This document shows positions 10,398-22,058 of a DNA stretch of 64,000 nucleotides, one piece after another (positions within the stretch are counted from its first letter, which is position 1; each line of letters starts with the position of its first letter). The notes below the pieces were generated by a model. It was given only the letters and a program-made list of their open reading frames with translations, was not told the origin of the DNA and made no database searches. A program made the translations under genes and the position numbers. Where the stretch lies: positions 1-64,000 of the forward strand of contig NC_082425.1 in NCBI RefSeq assembly GCF_004011695.2, given 5' to 3'. Origin of the DNA: Ascochyta rabiei. Its lineage: Eukaryota > Ascomycota > Dothideomycetes > Pleosporales > Didymellaceae.

Positions 10398-12122
10398 ATG
10401 CACTGGTTGGCAGCATTAGACAGCGCCGCAGAGCGGTTTGATGGCGGTCGTCGGAGCTTTCCTCTGGCCAGCGAAGCTGACTTCGTTCGCAACTACGCGT
10501 ACGAGCCGCCGAATGAGGACTACGAGAAGCTCTTCTTCTGCCGAGCGACCATCTCACGCTCGCAGCGTGATCCAGGTGCTCGTCCGCACAGCGCAGGATG
10601 GCTGATCCCCACCCGTGACGATGCCAGCGTCTGCAAGCCCGTCTTCATTGCCCACTCCGTCTTGTCAGCGATCTGGCTTCTGCGCGAGACGCTCGCCGAC
10701 GACGTCCTGCCTGACAATATCTGGGATCGTCTGGTCTGCGCGGCCGAGTCGCTTGCGGAGGACGGGATGGAAGAGCCGCCGTCTGCGCAGAAGCCCTTTG
10801 CTTCCCCTTCACAACAGGCCTCTGCTCCACCCCTGCAACAAAAGAAGCGGCCACACCTATCTGCGCCGGCCCCTACACCAAAGCGCGCTCGAACAACCAC
10901 CGATGAGACACATCCAGCCAGCCCTCAGCTGTCACAGCCTAGCGAACCGGATAAGCAGCTGAAAGACTCCCCTCTGCACATCACTACCATCTCTAACAAC
11001 AACCGCCGTGCGGAGCAAAAACGCAGCAGGACACTCGCCACTTCGCGTGCGAAGAAGCGGCTTGCCCTTGGTCTGGTAGCACCTGGCGACAAGGCTCCTC
11101 TTCCAGAGCAGGCTGCCTACACCTCTATTGTGCAAAAGGACGAGTCCGTCGTCGCCTGGATCATTAAGCAGCCGGTCTCTGATGACACGGACTTCTACAG
11201 CTCCACCCAAACTCCCTACCTCACGGCCTGCACCCTTCTAGAGAAAGCGCGCGTGCTTGGAAACCAGTCCTCTCGGTACCACGCTGCCCAGTTCCTGCAG
11301 GCTTGGCGAGAACGTGGCTCACCCTTCAGAGGTGGCGGCGAGCTCGCTGGCAGCCAGAGCAGGACTGGTGCGGGAGCTAAGCGCTTGCAGCTGCTGAGTG
11401 TGCGCAACGATGCTGACAGGGATTTCTGCTTTGCCTGGAACATGTGCACACGTTACGAAGCAGAGCTAGCAGCTGTCCATATCGAGTCTTAATGGGCGTC
11501 AGCTCTCCTAGGTCAAGCATACTCTAACAAGATAGCGCAGATCTGGCATAACGACTTTGTATCTAGCAACAACAGGACGCAAAATTGATACGGAAAGGGA
11601 CAGATCCGCACAGAGGCAGTTGCAGCGCTAGTAGAGTTAGTTAGTCCCAACGCCACTGAGAAGGACAAGCAGGTGTTTAGACGACGGTTAGGCCAAGCCA
11701 TGCGCTGGTACTCCATTAGTCAGGAGCTAGGCTGGGGCATTCTGACCCTGATACCACACGACGAGATTGCGAATCGCTGGATAGAACGCACCCTCTGTGT
11801 AGGCCAGCTGCATGTCTGGATTAAGCTACTTAAGAAGGAGTGTCTAGACATTTGTGCAGCTAGCAAGGCACTTAAGAACTGGTTAGGGCTAGAGGGAATT
11901 GCTGGCGGGCCCATCAACGAGAAGAAAACGCTGAGCATTGAGGCGGAGGCGCCAGCAACCATCTACGAGGTGGAAGAGATTCAAGACAGCGAAGACGACG
12001 AAACTGACAACAGCGTTGACGACAGCACCAGAGAGCAAAGTCATGCTTCGCCAAAGAGTCCTACGCCAGCTCCGCGGTTGCGTCAGCTAACTTTGCTTGA
12101 ATTGTTCCATCCTGTAGAGTAG
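10398..12122 (+). pseudogene. Unknown gene divergent from the helicase, two in-frame stops
   Basis: An open frame runs to 11492 (TAA 11490-11492) and continues without a shift to 12122, broken again only by TGA 11586-11588. Read as one unit it is 574 codons from the ATG at 10398; the frame is open upstream to 10287 but without another ATG. The N-terminal half has a possible folded region; residues ~125-260 are Pro/Ser/Lys-rich with basic patches suggesting a nuclear protein; the C-terminal part has an acidic Glu/Asp stretch and ends with QLTLLELF. The family was not recognised. The TAA could come from CAA by a CpA to TpA change, the RIP-type mutation. It shares a short divergent promoter region (10164-10397) with the helicase. 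Confidence 0.65.
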
Positions 12123-12480
12123 ATGTTACCTACGCTTAACTCTGAACATTGTGCTACATACCTTATTAATACTGCCCTACAACATCGCGAACATTAATAT
12201 TAAAACATCTACTATATTCCACTCACGTACCGTATGCTCGATTCTTCTAGAAATTCAACATACAATTGGGACGCACTTTGTACACGTTCCGCAATTGTTA
12301 CAGCAATATTTGACTTCAGGAACAGCGAACAAATTCACGCTGAAAAAGCGAACAAATACAGTCGAGTGTCTGTGCTCACGCTAAAATTTACATAGGCAAA
12401 GCGAACAAATACACTGTCTTTGTTCGTATAATCACTGGGAGAGTTGCAGGACTAGCTAGTAGGAGCTTAGTACTTTACAG
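12123..12480. other. AT-rich transition without a gene
   Basis: Between the divergent gene and the retroelement relic there is no convincing coding frame. AAGCGAACAAATACA-like motifs occur three times between 12320 and 12420. GC content drops sharply here. Confidence 0.5.
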
Positions 12481-15400
12481 CGTTAGACCTATAAGGCGTA
12501 TACAACCTTATACACATAAAGGAAGAAGAAGAATAGAAAATAGTATTTAGGACGCAATATAGACTCTATAAGTACCTAGTTATACTATTTAGTCTAACAA
12601 ACGCACTAGCAACGTGCTAGAAGTTAATTAACAACGTCCTAAGAGTACACCTTAACAGAACTGTAGTAGCGTACCTAGACAATATCCTAGTGTACTTAAA
12701 GACACTAAAAGAGCACAAACAACACGTTACAGAAGTGCTAGAATGCCTAAGGCAGTCAGACCTACAACTTAAACCTAAGAAGTGTAAATAGTATAAGGAG
12801 GAAGTTAAATTCCTAGAGTATATTGTAGGACAATATAGAGTTAAGATTAGTCTAATAAAAGTAGAAGTAGTTAAGACTTAGTAAACGCCAAAAACAGTTA
12901 AACAGATCTAGAAATTCTTAGCATTTATTAACTTTAACTAATGCTTTATTAAGGACTACTCTAGGATTATAATCCTGCTAATAAAGCTTATGCAGAAGGA
13001 TACACTATTTAAGTAGAGATAAGAACAGAATAATGTATTTAAGGCACTTAAGCAAGCCTGTATTGCACCTCCTACGTTAATTATATTTTGTAGTAGTAAA
13101 CTAATATATATAGAGACTAACGCCTTAGATCTAATATTAGGCGTATGTATTATATAAGAAAAGGATAGACTATAGCACCCTATTGCTTACTACTTACGTA
13201 AGTTCTTAGAACCTAAAGAACGCTATAATATGCATAATAAAGAATTACTTATAATTATATTAGCCCTAGATCATTAGCAACCATACGCAGAAAGCTGCTT
13301 AGAACTTACTATCTACACTAACTATAAGAACCTAGTATACTTTACTACTACTAAGGTCTTAAATTAATAATAAGTACGTTAGTCTAAGATGCTTAGAAAA
13401 TACAAATTTAAGATATTGTATACGCTAGGCGAAGACAATAGTAGAGCTAACACGCTTAGCAGACAACACAACTTTACTAGAGAAAAGACAATAAACTAGT
13501 TTGTAGTACTAGGAATTAACTATAATAGGTTACTTAGACTATTACAGCAACTAAACAATATAATGCAAATTAAAAACAAACAGCGTATTACATTAGACGT
13601 ACTAGAGGAACTTTAGGATAAAATTATAGCTAATTAATACAATAAACTACTATACAGACACCCTAGAATTACACACATAATAAAACTTATTAAGTAATAC
13701 TGTAAGTTTAGTAATATAAATAACAAGGTTAATAAATATATTAAGAGCTGTTTTAACTGTTAGTAAAATAAACATAGTACACACGCAAAATACAGAGAAA
13801 TATAGGTAATAGAGCTACTAACAGCGCTATAGACAAACATTACAATAGACATTATTACACAGCTACCTATCTTAAGAGACCCTGTAACTAGATATAACTA
13901 TAACTTAATTTTTATTATAGTTAATAGATTTACTAAGTACGCTAAAATAATACTGTTTTAATATAGCTATACTGCAGAGCAGATTGTAAAGGTGTTCCTA
14001 GATTAACACATAAGGTATTATAGCATACTAGAATTAATTATTAGTAATTAAGATAAACTCTTTACGTTAAATTATTAGACTACGCTCTTAGCAGCTATTA
14101 GTACTAAGAAGAAGCTCTTAACAGCCTATTATCTGCAGACAGACAGACAGACTAAAAGAACAAATTAGACTATAGAAACATAAGTATAGATATACAGTAA
14201 CTAGTAGTAAGATAACTAGGTTTTGCTGTTACCTATAGCATAAATCGCATACAATAACAAATTGTTAGAAGCAATAGGAGAATTACTGTTCTTCCTAAAT
14301 TATAGGATGCACCTAAATCTCTTTACTAGAAGTCTAGACACGCTAATTTAGACTAAATTAGTAATATCCTTAGTAGTGAGACTGAAAGAAGTGTATAAGA
14401 AAGCGCTAGGAAATATTAGTAAGGCTTAAGAATAAGTAATCTTATATATTAACTAGAAAAGAAAAACAGCACCTTAGCTAAAAGAGGGGGATAAAGTCTA
14501 TCTCCTTATAAAAAACCTTTGCACACAAAGACTAACAAAAGAACTAGACTATGTTAAAGTTAGACCCTTTTTTATTTTAAAGTAGATAAGCTTAGTTAAC
14601 TATAGACTTAATCTGCTAAAGGATGTAAAGATCTATCTAGTATTCCACATATTGCTATTAGAACTAGCTAACTCTAGAACGCCTATCTAGAAGAACTTCT
14701 ATTACTAAGCTAATAGTAAAGACTAATAGGAAGTTAAAAAAATAATACAACACTAAAAGGAAGGTAGCTAGGATAAATATCTAGTTAAGTAGTTATAATA
14801 CCCTAACTTAGAAAACACATAGGAACGAACTACACACCTTACAAACTGCTAACAGTTGTTAAAGCAATTTAAAGAGACTAATTAGGCAGTGCTATGTTAC
14901 TCTCCTAGTACTCTAAGGGATAGCCTTTAAAGGCACCTTAGGTACTAGGCAGCAACAAGAACTTATTAGGCGGATTAGTTAACTTAATAGTCCCTACCTC
15001 TAACTGTTCCTGCTCTTCTATACCGCGCTCCTCTACCGCAATAGCCTCCTTAGCACAACAGTCTAACAAATCTATTTGTTATTACAACTGCTCCTTGCGT
15101 GCATAAGCTACACGCAAGTCCTCTATAGCTTTTTCTAATATTTAAAGTACTTTAGTTTGTACTTTATAACTCTCCTTTATGCGCACACGCAATTTCTCTT
15201 TCTTAGACATTAGCTAGGTAAACTTAGATTAAGTTACCTTTACATTACAACGTTGCCTAAGGTAAACGCACTTGCTACACTTCCTAGATTAAACGTAAAC
15301 CTTACGCACGCAGTTATGCTTTATATAAGTTTTATATTTTTACACTATAATCTTTTTAAAGGACTTAATAAATTTGTATAGATAATAACAGCAAGCTAAA

Positions 15401-15510
15401 CTTAAGATAGTTAATTGTTTTAGCATTATCTAAACTACCTACTAATTAAGGACAGGCCCTACGTTATATAAATAAGCTTAAGAGACCAAGCTAAGACAGA
15501 AGGGGGATAG
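12480..15510 (+). mobile_element. RIP-degraded Ty3/Gypsy chromovirus-type retroelement
   Basis: Translation of the + strand through many stops shows a fungal Ty3/Gypsy pol gene in order: reverse transcriptase (12580-12900, with AYLDNILVY where YLDD is expected), RT connection and RNase H (12900-13500), integrase (13640-14200, with a HPxI start, TDRQT and NRFTK-like motifs), a GDKVYL block near 14490, and a chromodomain-like end (14700-14870). Stops sit largely where Trp or Gln is expected, and the DNA is very AT-rich, as RIP produces. A polypurine tract AGGGGGATAG ends at 15510. The 5' LTR and gag were not identified. This is a dead copy. Confidence 0.85.
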
Positions 15511-16025
15511 TGTTACAATCTACAGAACATAGGAAGGATGTAAGCTAATTATAGTGTATAGGGCACAGTAAGTATAATAAGTTATTAGGCTTAGCGTAAG
15601 CAAACATAACAGCGTTAACACTTAGTAAGAAGCTAAGGATTACGTAATATAATCAGGCTTAGCATAATTAGTACAATTAGTAATTAGTGTAATTAGTAAT
15701 TAGTGTAATTAGTAATTAGTGTAATTAGTAATTAGTGCAATTAGAGGATCCTTAACACTAATCAGCCTGCATTACTACTACTATTATTAAAGTATATAGT
15801 TAAGTAGGAATAAAACCCTTATAGTTTGTGTTTAACCTTATTAATTAAGTTTGTCTTTAGAATCTTAACCTGCGCTTAAACTAGACAGTCTACTCTGTAC
15901 TATTTAGTGCACCCTATCTTTACAAGCTTTACTTAGTTAATAACCCTAACCAATCCACCAGTACTCATCCCCAAGAACCAATAGAATCAGTGCTTACGGT
16001 CTTTAACTAAAGTACGACTTCAACA
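15511..16025 (+). repeat. LTR-like copy 1 (3' LTR of the Gypsy relic)
   Basis: It starts TGTTACAATCTACAGAACAT directly after a polypurine tract and matches a second copy from 17698. A TAATTAG-type microrepeat lies inside at 15660-15735. The right boundary is approximate, set by loss of similarity with the second copy. Confidence 0.65.
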
Positions 16026-16044
16026 CTAAGTTTACAAAGAGAGG

Positions 16045-17514
16045 AAAGTTCCTCTTAGTCTTTTGTCTCTTGCAACTATTTGCGCAAGTTTTCTAACTCC
16101 TGTTGTTAATTACCTACTTCTAGGCTATTCTAACCCTCTCTAGCTAAAGCTACCCTACAGATACAGATTCTAGGGTAAGGTGTACTGCCTAGAGGACCTA
16201 CAGATCCTCTTAAGGCACTATAGACACTTAGTGTCTGTTAAGGTACCTTCTTATCTGCAGAGGGAGTTGTTACCTTATGCTCTACGGGCTCTCCTACAGG
16301 TAGGTTGTCTTAGTCCCTCTCTAAGGACAGCAAGCCTAGATAATTTAGTTTAAGACTTATAGTAGCTTAGGTCTATCTTTAATTATAATATAAGAGTAAT
16401 TAGAATATAAAGAGTGTACAAATCAATTATAAGGGAGGATAGGGTTAAAGAGGATAGCAGGTGTATTAAGGTACGTAGAGTGTAGTAACAAGACTAACTG
16501 CTAGAGTATTAGCAATAACCTCTAACACCTTTATATAGTCTGGGCTAACTAGCCCTATAGTAGCTCGCCAAGACTAGCAGGGGTACCCCCAGGCCCAGCG
16601 CCTAACAACTCTTTTCAAATCTTACTATGTTTGTTTTTAGATTAGTTACTTGCAGTGATTAGTTGTGCAGTTAGCCTACTACAGCGTCTCTAGGTTCTCT
16701 AAGAGATACCTTACACTAAATTTAATCTTTTATTCCTCTATAAGGAAGTTATTTAGAAGTTTTAGGAAGTATCCCTTATAATCTCTCTTCTAATAGTAAT
16801 AATTAGTATATTTGTACTTTATATATCTTTATAGAAGGTTTATAGATAGAGAAGCTAATAGCTTCTATACCCCTTCTATTATCTTTTAGAAGGATAGAAT
16901 ATTTACCTAGTCTCCTTTATTAACTTTACGTCTAAGTTTATAGAAAAAAGAAAAGTTCCTTAAAATCTTTTATCTCCTATAACTATTTACTCAAGTTTTC
17001 TAACATCTGTTAATATTTGCCTACTTTTAGGTTATTTAAACCATCTCTAGCTAATGCTACCCTGTAGATACAAATTTCTAGGTAAGATGTACCCTATAAA
17101 GGGCCTGCTAATCCCCTTAAGGTACTACAGACACTTAGTGTCTGTTAAGGTATCTCCTTATCTGTAGAGGGAGGTGTTACCTTACACTTTACTAGCTCTC
17201 CTATAGGTAGGATATTATAGTTCCTCTCTATAGACACTAAGCCTAGATATCTTAGTTTAAGACTTCTAGTAGCTTAGGTCTATGTTTAATTATAAAATAG
17301 AAGTAATTAGAATATAAAGATTATATAAAGCTTTTATAAGAGAGGATAGAGTCTAAGAGGATGGTAGGTATATTAAGGTATGTAGTATATAGTAATAAGA
17401 CTAAATACTAGTGTATTAGTAATAACCTTTAACACCTTTATATAGTCTAGGCTAACTAGCCCTATAGTAGCTCGCTAAGAGTAGCAGAGGTACCTCTAGG
17501 CCTAGCGCCTAACG
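16045..17514 (-). mobile_element. Pair of ~570-bp direct repeats (TRIM-like or internally deleted LTR element)
   Basis: 16045-16607 and 16950-17514 are direct repeats differing mainly by transitions. On the minus strand each begins near (T/C)GTTAGGCGCT and holds a TATA-like ACTATATAAAGG, as an LTR would. Only about 340 bp separate them, with no coding frame. They look like LTRs of a miniature or deleted element inserted between the two Gypsy LTR-like copies. Left repeat ends are uncertain because weak similarity extends further. Confidence 0.55.
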
Positions 17515-17697
17515 TAATTAAGTAGAGACTGCCTAGCTTAGCACACTAGTAAAAAACTTAGAATTAGCTAAACATAGTCAATATAAGACACAACTAATAA
17601 TCAATATTATAAAGTTACTACATCTACACACCTAGTATACCATAAAACAATTATTGTAAAAAGCTTAATTTACAAAGCTAAGATAGAAGAGGGATAG

Positions 17698-18200
17698 TGT
17701 TATAATCTATAGAATATAGAAAAGATTTATTTAATAATAGTAGCTACAGCATAGTAATTATAACAACGGAATATATAATATATAAGTAATAATTATAGTA
17801 TTAGTAATTAGTTAAAGGCTAAGAGAACACTTAACTAAATTAGAGCTTAGTATAATTAGTATAATCATTAATTAGCGTGATTAGTAGTAAGGGTAGTTGG
17901 AGGATATATAATACTAATTAGTCTTAATTACTACTAACATTACTAAAGTAAATAGTTTATAGGAACACAATGTCTATAGTTTGTGTTTAGCTTTTCTAAT
18001 TAAACTTTTAATTATAATATTTTAACTTTACTTACAAAACAGATAGTCTACTCTATACTCTTCCTTATAGAACCTAGTTGCTATAGTCTTTACTCTTTAA
18101 CCAGACGACTACCCCCTTAAGAACCTCTGCCCGTACCTATCCCTAAGACTTAATTAAACGATTACTTACAGACTTTGTCTAAAGTGTAAAACTTAATAAA
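17698..18200 (+). repeat. LTR-like copy 2
   Basis: It starts TGTTATAATCTATAGAATAT after AAGAGGGATAG and parallels copy 1 to about 18200, with numerous C/T and G/A differences. It is more AT-rich than copy 1. A run of alternating AT at 18350-18390 follows. GC content recovers only near 18665. Confidence 0.6.
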
Positions 18201-18698
18201 ACCCTTTAAGAGACTAGTGCTTTACAATCCTTAGAAGTAATGTTAGTAAAGATTACACAAAAGCGACTAAATAATTTAAGTTCTAAAAAAAACTATTATT
18301 ATAAAAAGGGAAATGCTCATGCCTTAGGTAGAATTGGATCTTTTATTATTATAAAATATATTATATATATACATATATATATATTTTTATAAGGATATAG
18401 AGTACCTAAACATATAACTTAAAGCTAATGCTGTAAAGAAAGTAGCTGTAAATACACATGGCTGTGTTAATACCATTACTACATCTCTCTAGCATTAAAA
18501 TGCTCTTATAATTTAGATTATAGGCTAGCTTAAGGGACTTCTACAAGCTGCTATAAGTAAGCGTCACCTAGAAGATAAAAGTGTATAAGATAGCTAGAGT
18601 AGTCATTACACTTATATGTAAGACAGACTTATTTCTAAAGAAGCAAAGGGTAATAACTATTGTTAGACTAAGAAGATGCACCTCAACCGGTTGGAGAA

Positions 18699-19128
18699 AT
18701 GGTTGCGGGCTCTTCTGGCCGGGATGACGAAACATCTCCCGCATCTTACTGCGCAATTTGTCTCACCTACATTCAGGAGGAGTAATCCAAACAATATCCA
18801 ACGACTCGAGAACGACCATAGATGGTTCTAACAAGTTAAATCATCGAGGGTATCCGAACCAACCAAACAGTTAGGAGCTAAGCGCCCTACTTGCAAGAGG
18901 ATCTTGCGTAGGAAGCGCATTGCAGGCACAGGCTGTACAAACGCAAGCCCTAGCCAAGTTATAAGTGTCCGTAGGAGCGTGCAAATGGCCAACCAAGTCC
19001 ACAGGCTAAAGCAGATTTTTCCAAGCTCAAACGCTACGATGAACGTTCTGCCTGTTAAACCTACCATCATGCCAGATCAATCTCCAGCTGGGCCATTGCG
19101 TCGAAGTGCTCGACTAGCAAAACGCTAA
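18699..19128 (+). pseudogene. Possible RING-finger relic
   Basis: An ATG at 18699 opens a short frame with YCAICL, like the first cysteine pair of a RING finger, and stops at 18785. After a shift, 18880-19128 encodes KRPTCKRIL, like a last RING pair with one Cys missing, and ends in a basic RRSARLAKR tail. The middle has a DHRWF-like piece with a stop. A RING E3-type gene decayed after flanking transposition is a plausible reading; an unspliced intron is an alternative. Family assignment rests on very few residues. Confidence 0.35.
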
Positions 19129-20738
19129 AGGGAAAGGCAATAGACGGAACCCCTCACTGACTGAAAAGTTGCAAAATGCTCGAAGAGAGAGCCGTATGTC
19201 CCACAGTATCCCTACAAGATTGAAAGAGAGCACATACAGCTCAACCTTACAAAAGCCTTATGTTTATAAGTAAAGAACAAAAGTTACCCTAACATCCTTA
19301 CAGGAAACAAATTGCAAGTATCAAAGCAATAAAGAACCAGCGAGCTTGGACAGTGTCTCTTGTCAGCAAGTAAGGCTCGGGTTGGTACGCGACAGACATG
19401 GTTTAAGGAATCTAGTGGTTCCTAAGTTACCTCTAAAATGGTCACTTTCGATTCTTTATAAGACTAATCGCAGGATTAAGCGCTAACAGAGGTATTTTAG
19501 CTATCTGTACTAATTGTCCACTTTACAGCTGTCATGCTTAGCATTAGGGCTTCTTGTGTCTTACAACACTCTGACAAAGTTTTTAGTTGTACGAGATAGC
19601 TTCCTACCTTTCCAAAGGCCATATAGAACAGTGTTAGGCTGCGTGCTAACGCAATTTATGCTGTAATTATAGCCTCGCTGATAGGCTCATGCTGAAAGAA
19701 CAGAATGGCGGCAGCGGTGTTGACGACCACGTCCAAGTGCATGTCGCAGTGATGGGCACTCAAGTAGATATGCCTGCCTCAATCAAAATTTCGCAAGAAC
19801 ACCCAAGGGCAACGTTAAAAGAATTATTTGATAGAGCTATGGCCTACAGAGTATACATCAATAGGTGCTGCAATATACAATAACGTGACTGGACCCCAAA
19901 GCGCGTTGTTACCCTTCGCACCGTCAATAAGGCCAACGCAATGATGTTACTGGTTTTGAAAGAGGACTAGATGTCATTGGCGGCGAGGCAAGGTGATTAC
20001 AGGCGTTTGGGGGGGGGGGGGGGGGGGGAATCCCATAGGACGGGTGGCCGGGGCTTACGAGCATCTTTCGGACTGCTGTACATGATTCTGCTGTTATCCA
20101 TTTGAGCTCTATATTAATGATTGGCTGTTTAGCAGATGCGATTGGATCGTATGTTTACGGGCCAAGGTTATGTTGAGATAAACCACGGACGCATCTTTGA
20201 GTCTGGCGCGGTATGGCCATCCATATCACGCCTTTTCGGCTCCGAGCAGCCACTTGGCAAGATGCAGGACGAAGAGGGCTAGTCGCATGTAGGACTCAAT
20301 TGGTTCATTACGCCTGGGTGTGTAGCCTTTTTGGTACTGTTCGACAGTTTATTGGCTTTTCTGCCACAACTTGTATCCTTCTGAATTCGAAGTGGCTGCT
20401 TGGGCTGGCAGAACGCAGTAGCGCTTGAGACACGGAGCAAGTTGAGCGAAATAGAGGTGGAACTACGGGCAAAGGGCTCTCGTTGTGGCCAGGATGGCGC
20501 AGACGCTGCGTCCGCGAGAGACCCGACGCAAGTCGCACTGTAATCTTTAAGGGGCCGCAGAGCCGGTGGTATGCAATATGTGAAAGGGTATTGTTCATTG
20601 ACGTGTTTGTAACCAGCGTGATCTGGTACCTTGACTAGACAAGTCCTCCGCCGCGCGCTCGTTTGAAGGGGTTGATGTATAGATGGAAGTTCCGCGTCAT
20701 GTTCTGTATCTCCTGAGAAGGGTTTCGAATTGTAGAAA
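19129..20738. other. Gene-poor stretch with a G20 run
   Basis: Only short, unconvincing frames occur on either strand. A homopolymer of twenty G lies at 20009-20028. No structural RNA was recognised. Confidence 0.5.
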
Positions 20739-20972
20739 TCACTCATTGGCATCGTAGTAGGCGGGACAATGGTAAGAGTCCTTCCGCTTCTGATAGTAGT
20801 TCACACAGGCAACATCCTTACACTGAGGCCTGACACTGTTTCCCTGAGGATGGGTGTATGATTTGGTGTCCATAGCGTGCAGCCAGTGATCGGTGGGGTT
20901 GATTTTGACAGAATGGTTTATCAGTGCTCTTGTTGTGCAGACCATGATGTCTCTCTCGTATCTTATCACAAG

Positions 20973-22058
20973 TCACTGTGAGGAGATGATGGTACTGACA
21001 GCATGACTCGGACATTGGAGTGTGATGTCCAACTTAGTGCCGTTATGCCCAACTCCGTGACGATAGTCCCATGATAGGGGTGACGGCAGATAGAACGATC
21101 GAGATAATTCTGGTGCCAGTCCTGGGATATCGTTCTCGCCTGTCTCATAGTGAACGAGCTGACTTGTGCGCAACGCAGGACTGAAAAATGCCATCTCGGG
21201 TAGAGCACAAGAATGACTACTAGGGTATAGTAAGGCAGCTGTTCCACAATTGCGAATCCTCTGAAACAATCCTCTAAGCTCTTGCGCAGGAATACGGCCG
21301 TCTGCAGTAGCAGCAAGCGTGGCAAAGCAACCGTGGGGTTCCCACTCTAGATTAAGCACCACAATATTTGGATCACGCGTGCTGGTGACAAGACGGGCTT
21401 GAGGCCGGGTTGACGCCTCAGAGCTTATGCAGCGTGTGTCATGACTGGGATCATAACACTCTATCTTGAAGCTGTTGAGGCAGGCTTGCCAGTCTCCTTC
21501 TCCGCGTTGTTTCTGCCGCCAGTCGTCAATATGTGCCTTGATACTGGCCCAGCTGATCGAGACGTGTGCACACAGTGGCACTACCCCTTGTTGGCCTAGG
21601 CAGTTTCGTTTCGACTGACGCCACAAAAACCCCGGGGGGGATTGGAAAACATCGTGGCAACTGTCGCAGGCGTTGCAGTAGAATCTTCTCCGAGAATCTG
21701 TCCCACGATATCTCTGCTGAAACTTGCAATCGTCAAGAACTTGAGCATGGGCATAGTTCCAGCGCTTGCAGCTATTGCAGCGTCCATCCCTTTGTAAAAG
21801 CCACCAAAACTGTAGCCTTGAACCATTGCGGAGGTCAAAAGCTTCACCTCTGAGAGAACACGTCGATGATCCATAAAAATGAATCCGCTCACTGTTAAGA
21901 AGTCGAAAGAATATCCTTGAGGTTATTCGGAGACATAGCAGCGCAGCGAAATCGTCACGCATGAAGTCCAAGATACACAGCAGGAGCTCCTCCGGCAGCC
22001 GACTGATCAGTGGACAAAAGCGATTGTTGTAGGCCTGGGCGGCGATAAGTGGGTTCAT
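20973..22058 (-). CDS. F-box protein
   Basis: The 361-aa frame starts at ATG 22058. Residues ~18-55 form an F-box (RLPEELLLCILDFM...), which in fungi links substrates to SKP1 in SCF ubiquitin ligases. It is followed by a Cys-rich segment (CNSC ... CNACDSC, residues ~97-136) and a long C-terminal region without a recognised repeat. The TGA at 20973-20975 is followed in the same frame by 78 further open codons to 20739 with gene-like composition (HWLHAMDTKSY, several Cys). So the gene may continue through a small intron or be truncated by this stop. The 3' structure is therefore uncertain; the F-box call is fairly secure. Confidence 0.7.
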   Translation of the reverse strand: MNPLIAAQAYNNRFCPLISRLPEELLLCILDFMRDDFAALLCLRITSRIFFRLLNSERIHFYGSSTCSLRGEAFDLRNGSRLQFWWLLQRDGRCNSCKRWNYAHAQVLDDCKFQQRYRGTDSRRRFYCNACDSCHDVFQSPPGFLWRQSKRNCLGQQGVVPLCAHVSISWASIKAHIDDWRQKQRGEGDWQACLNSFKIECYDPSHDTRCISSEASTRPQARLVTSTRDPNIVVLNLEWEPHGCFATLAATADGRIPAQELRGLFQRIRNCGTAALLYPSSHSCALPEMAFFSPALRTSQLVHYETGENDIPGLAPELSRSFYLPSPLSWDYRHGVGHNGTKLDITLQCPSHAVSTIISSQ

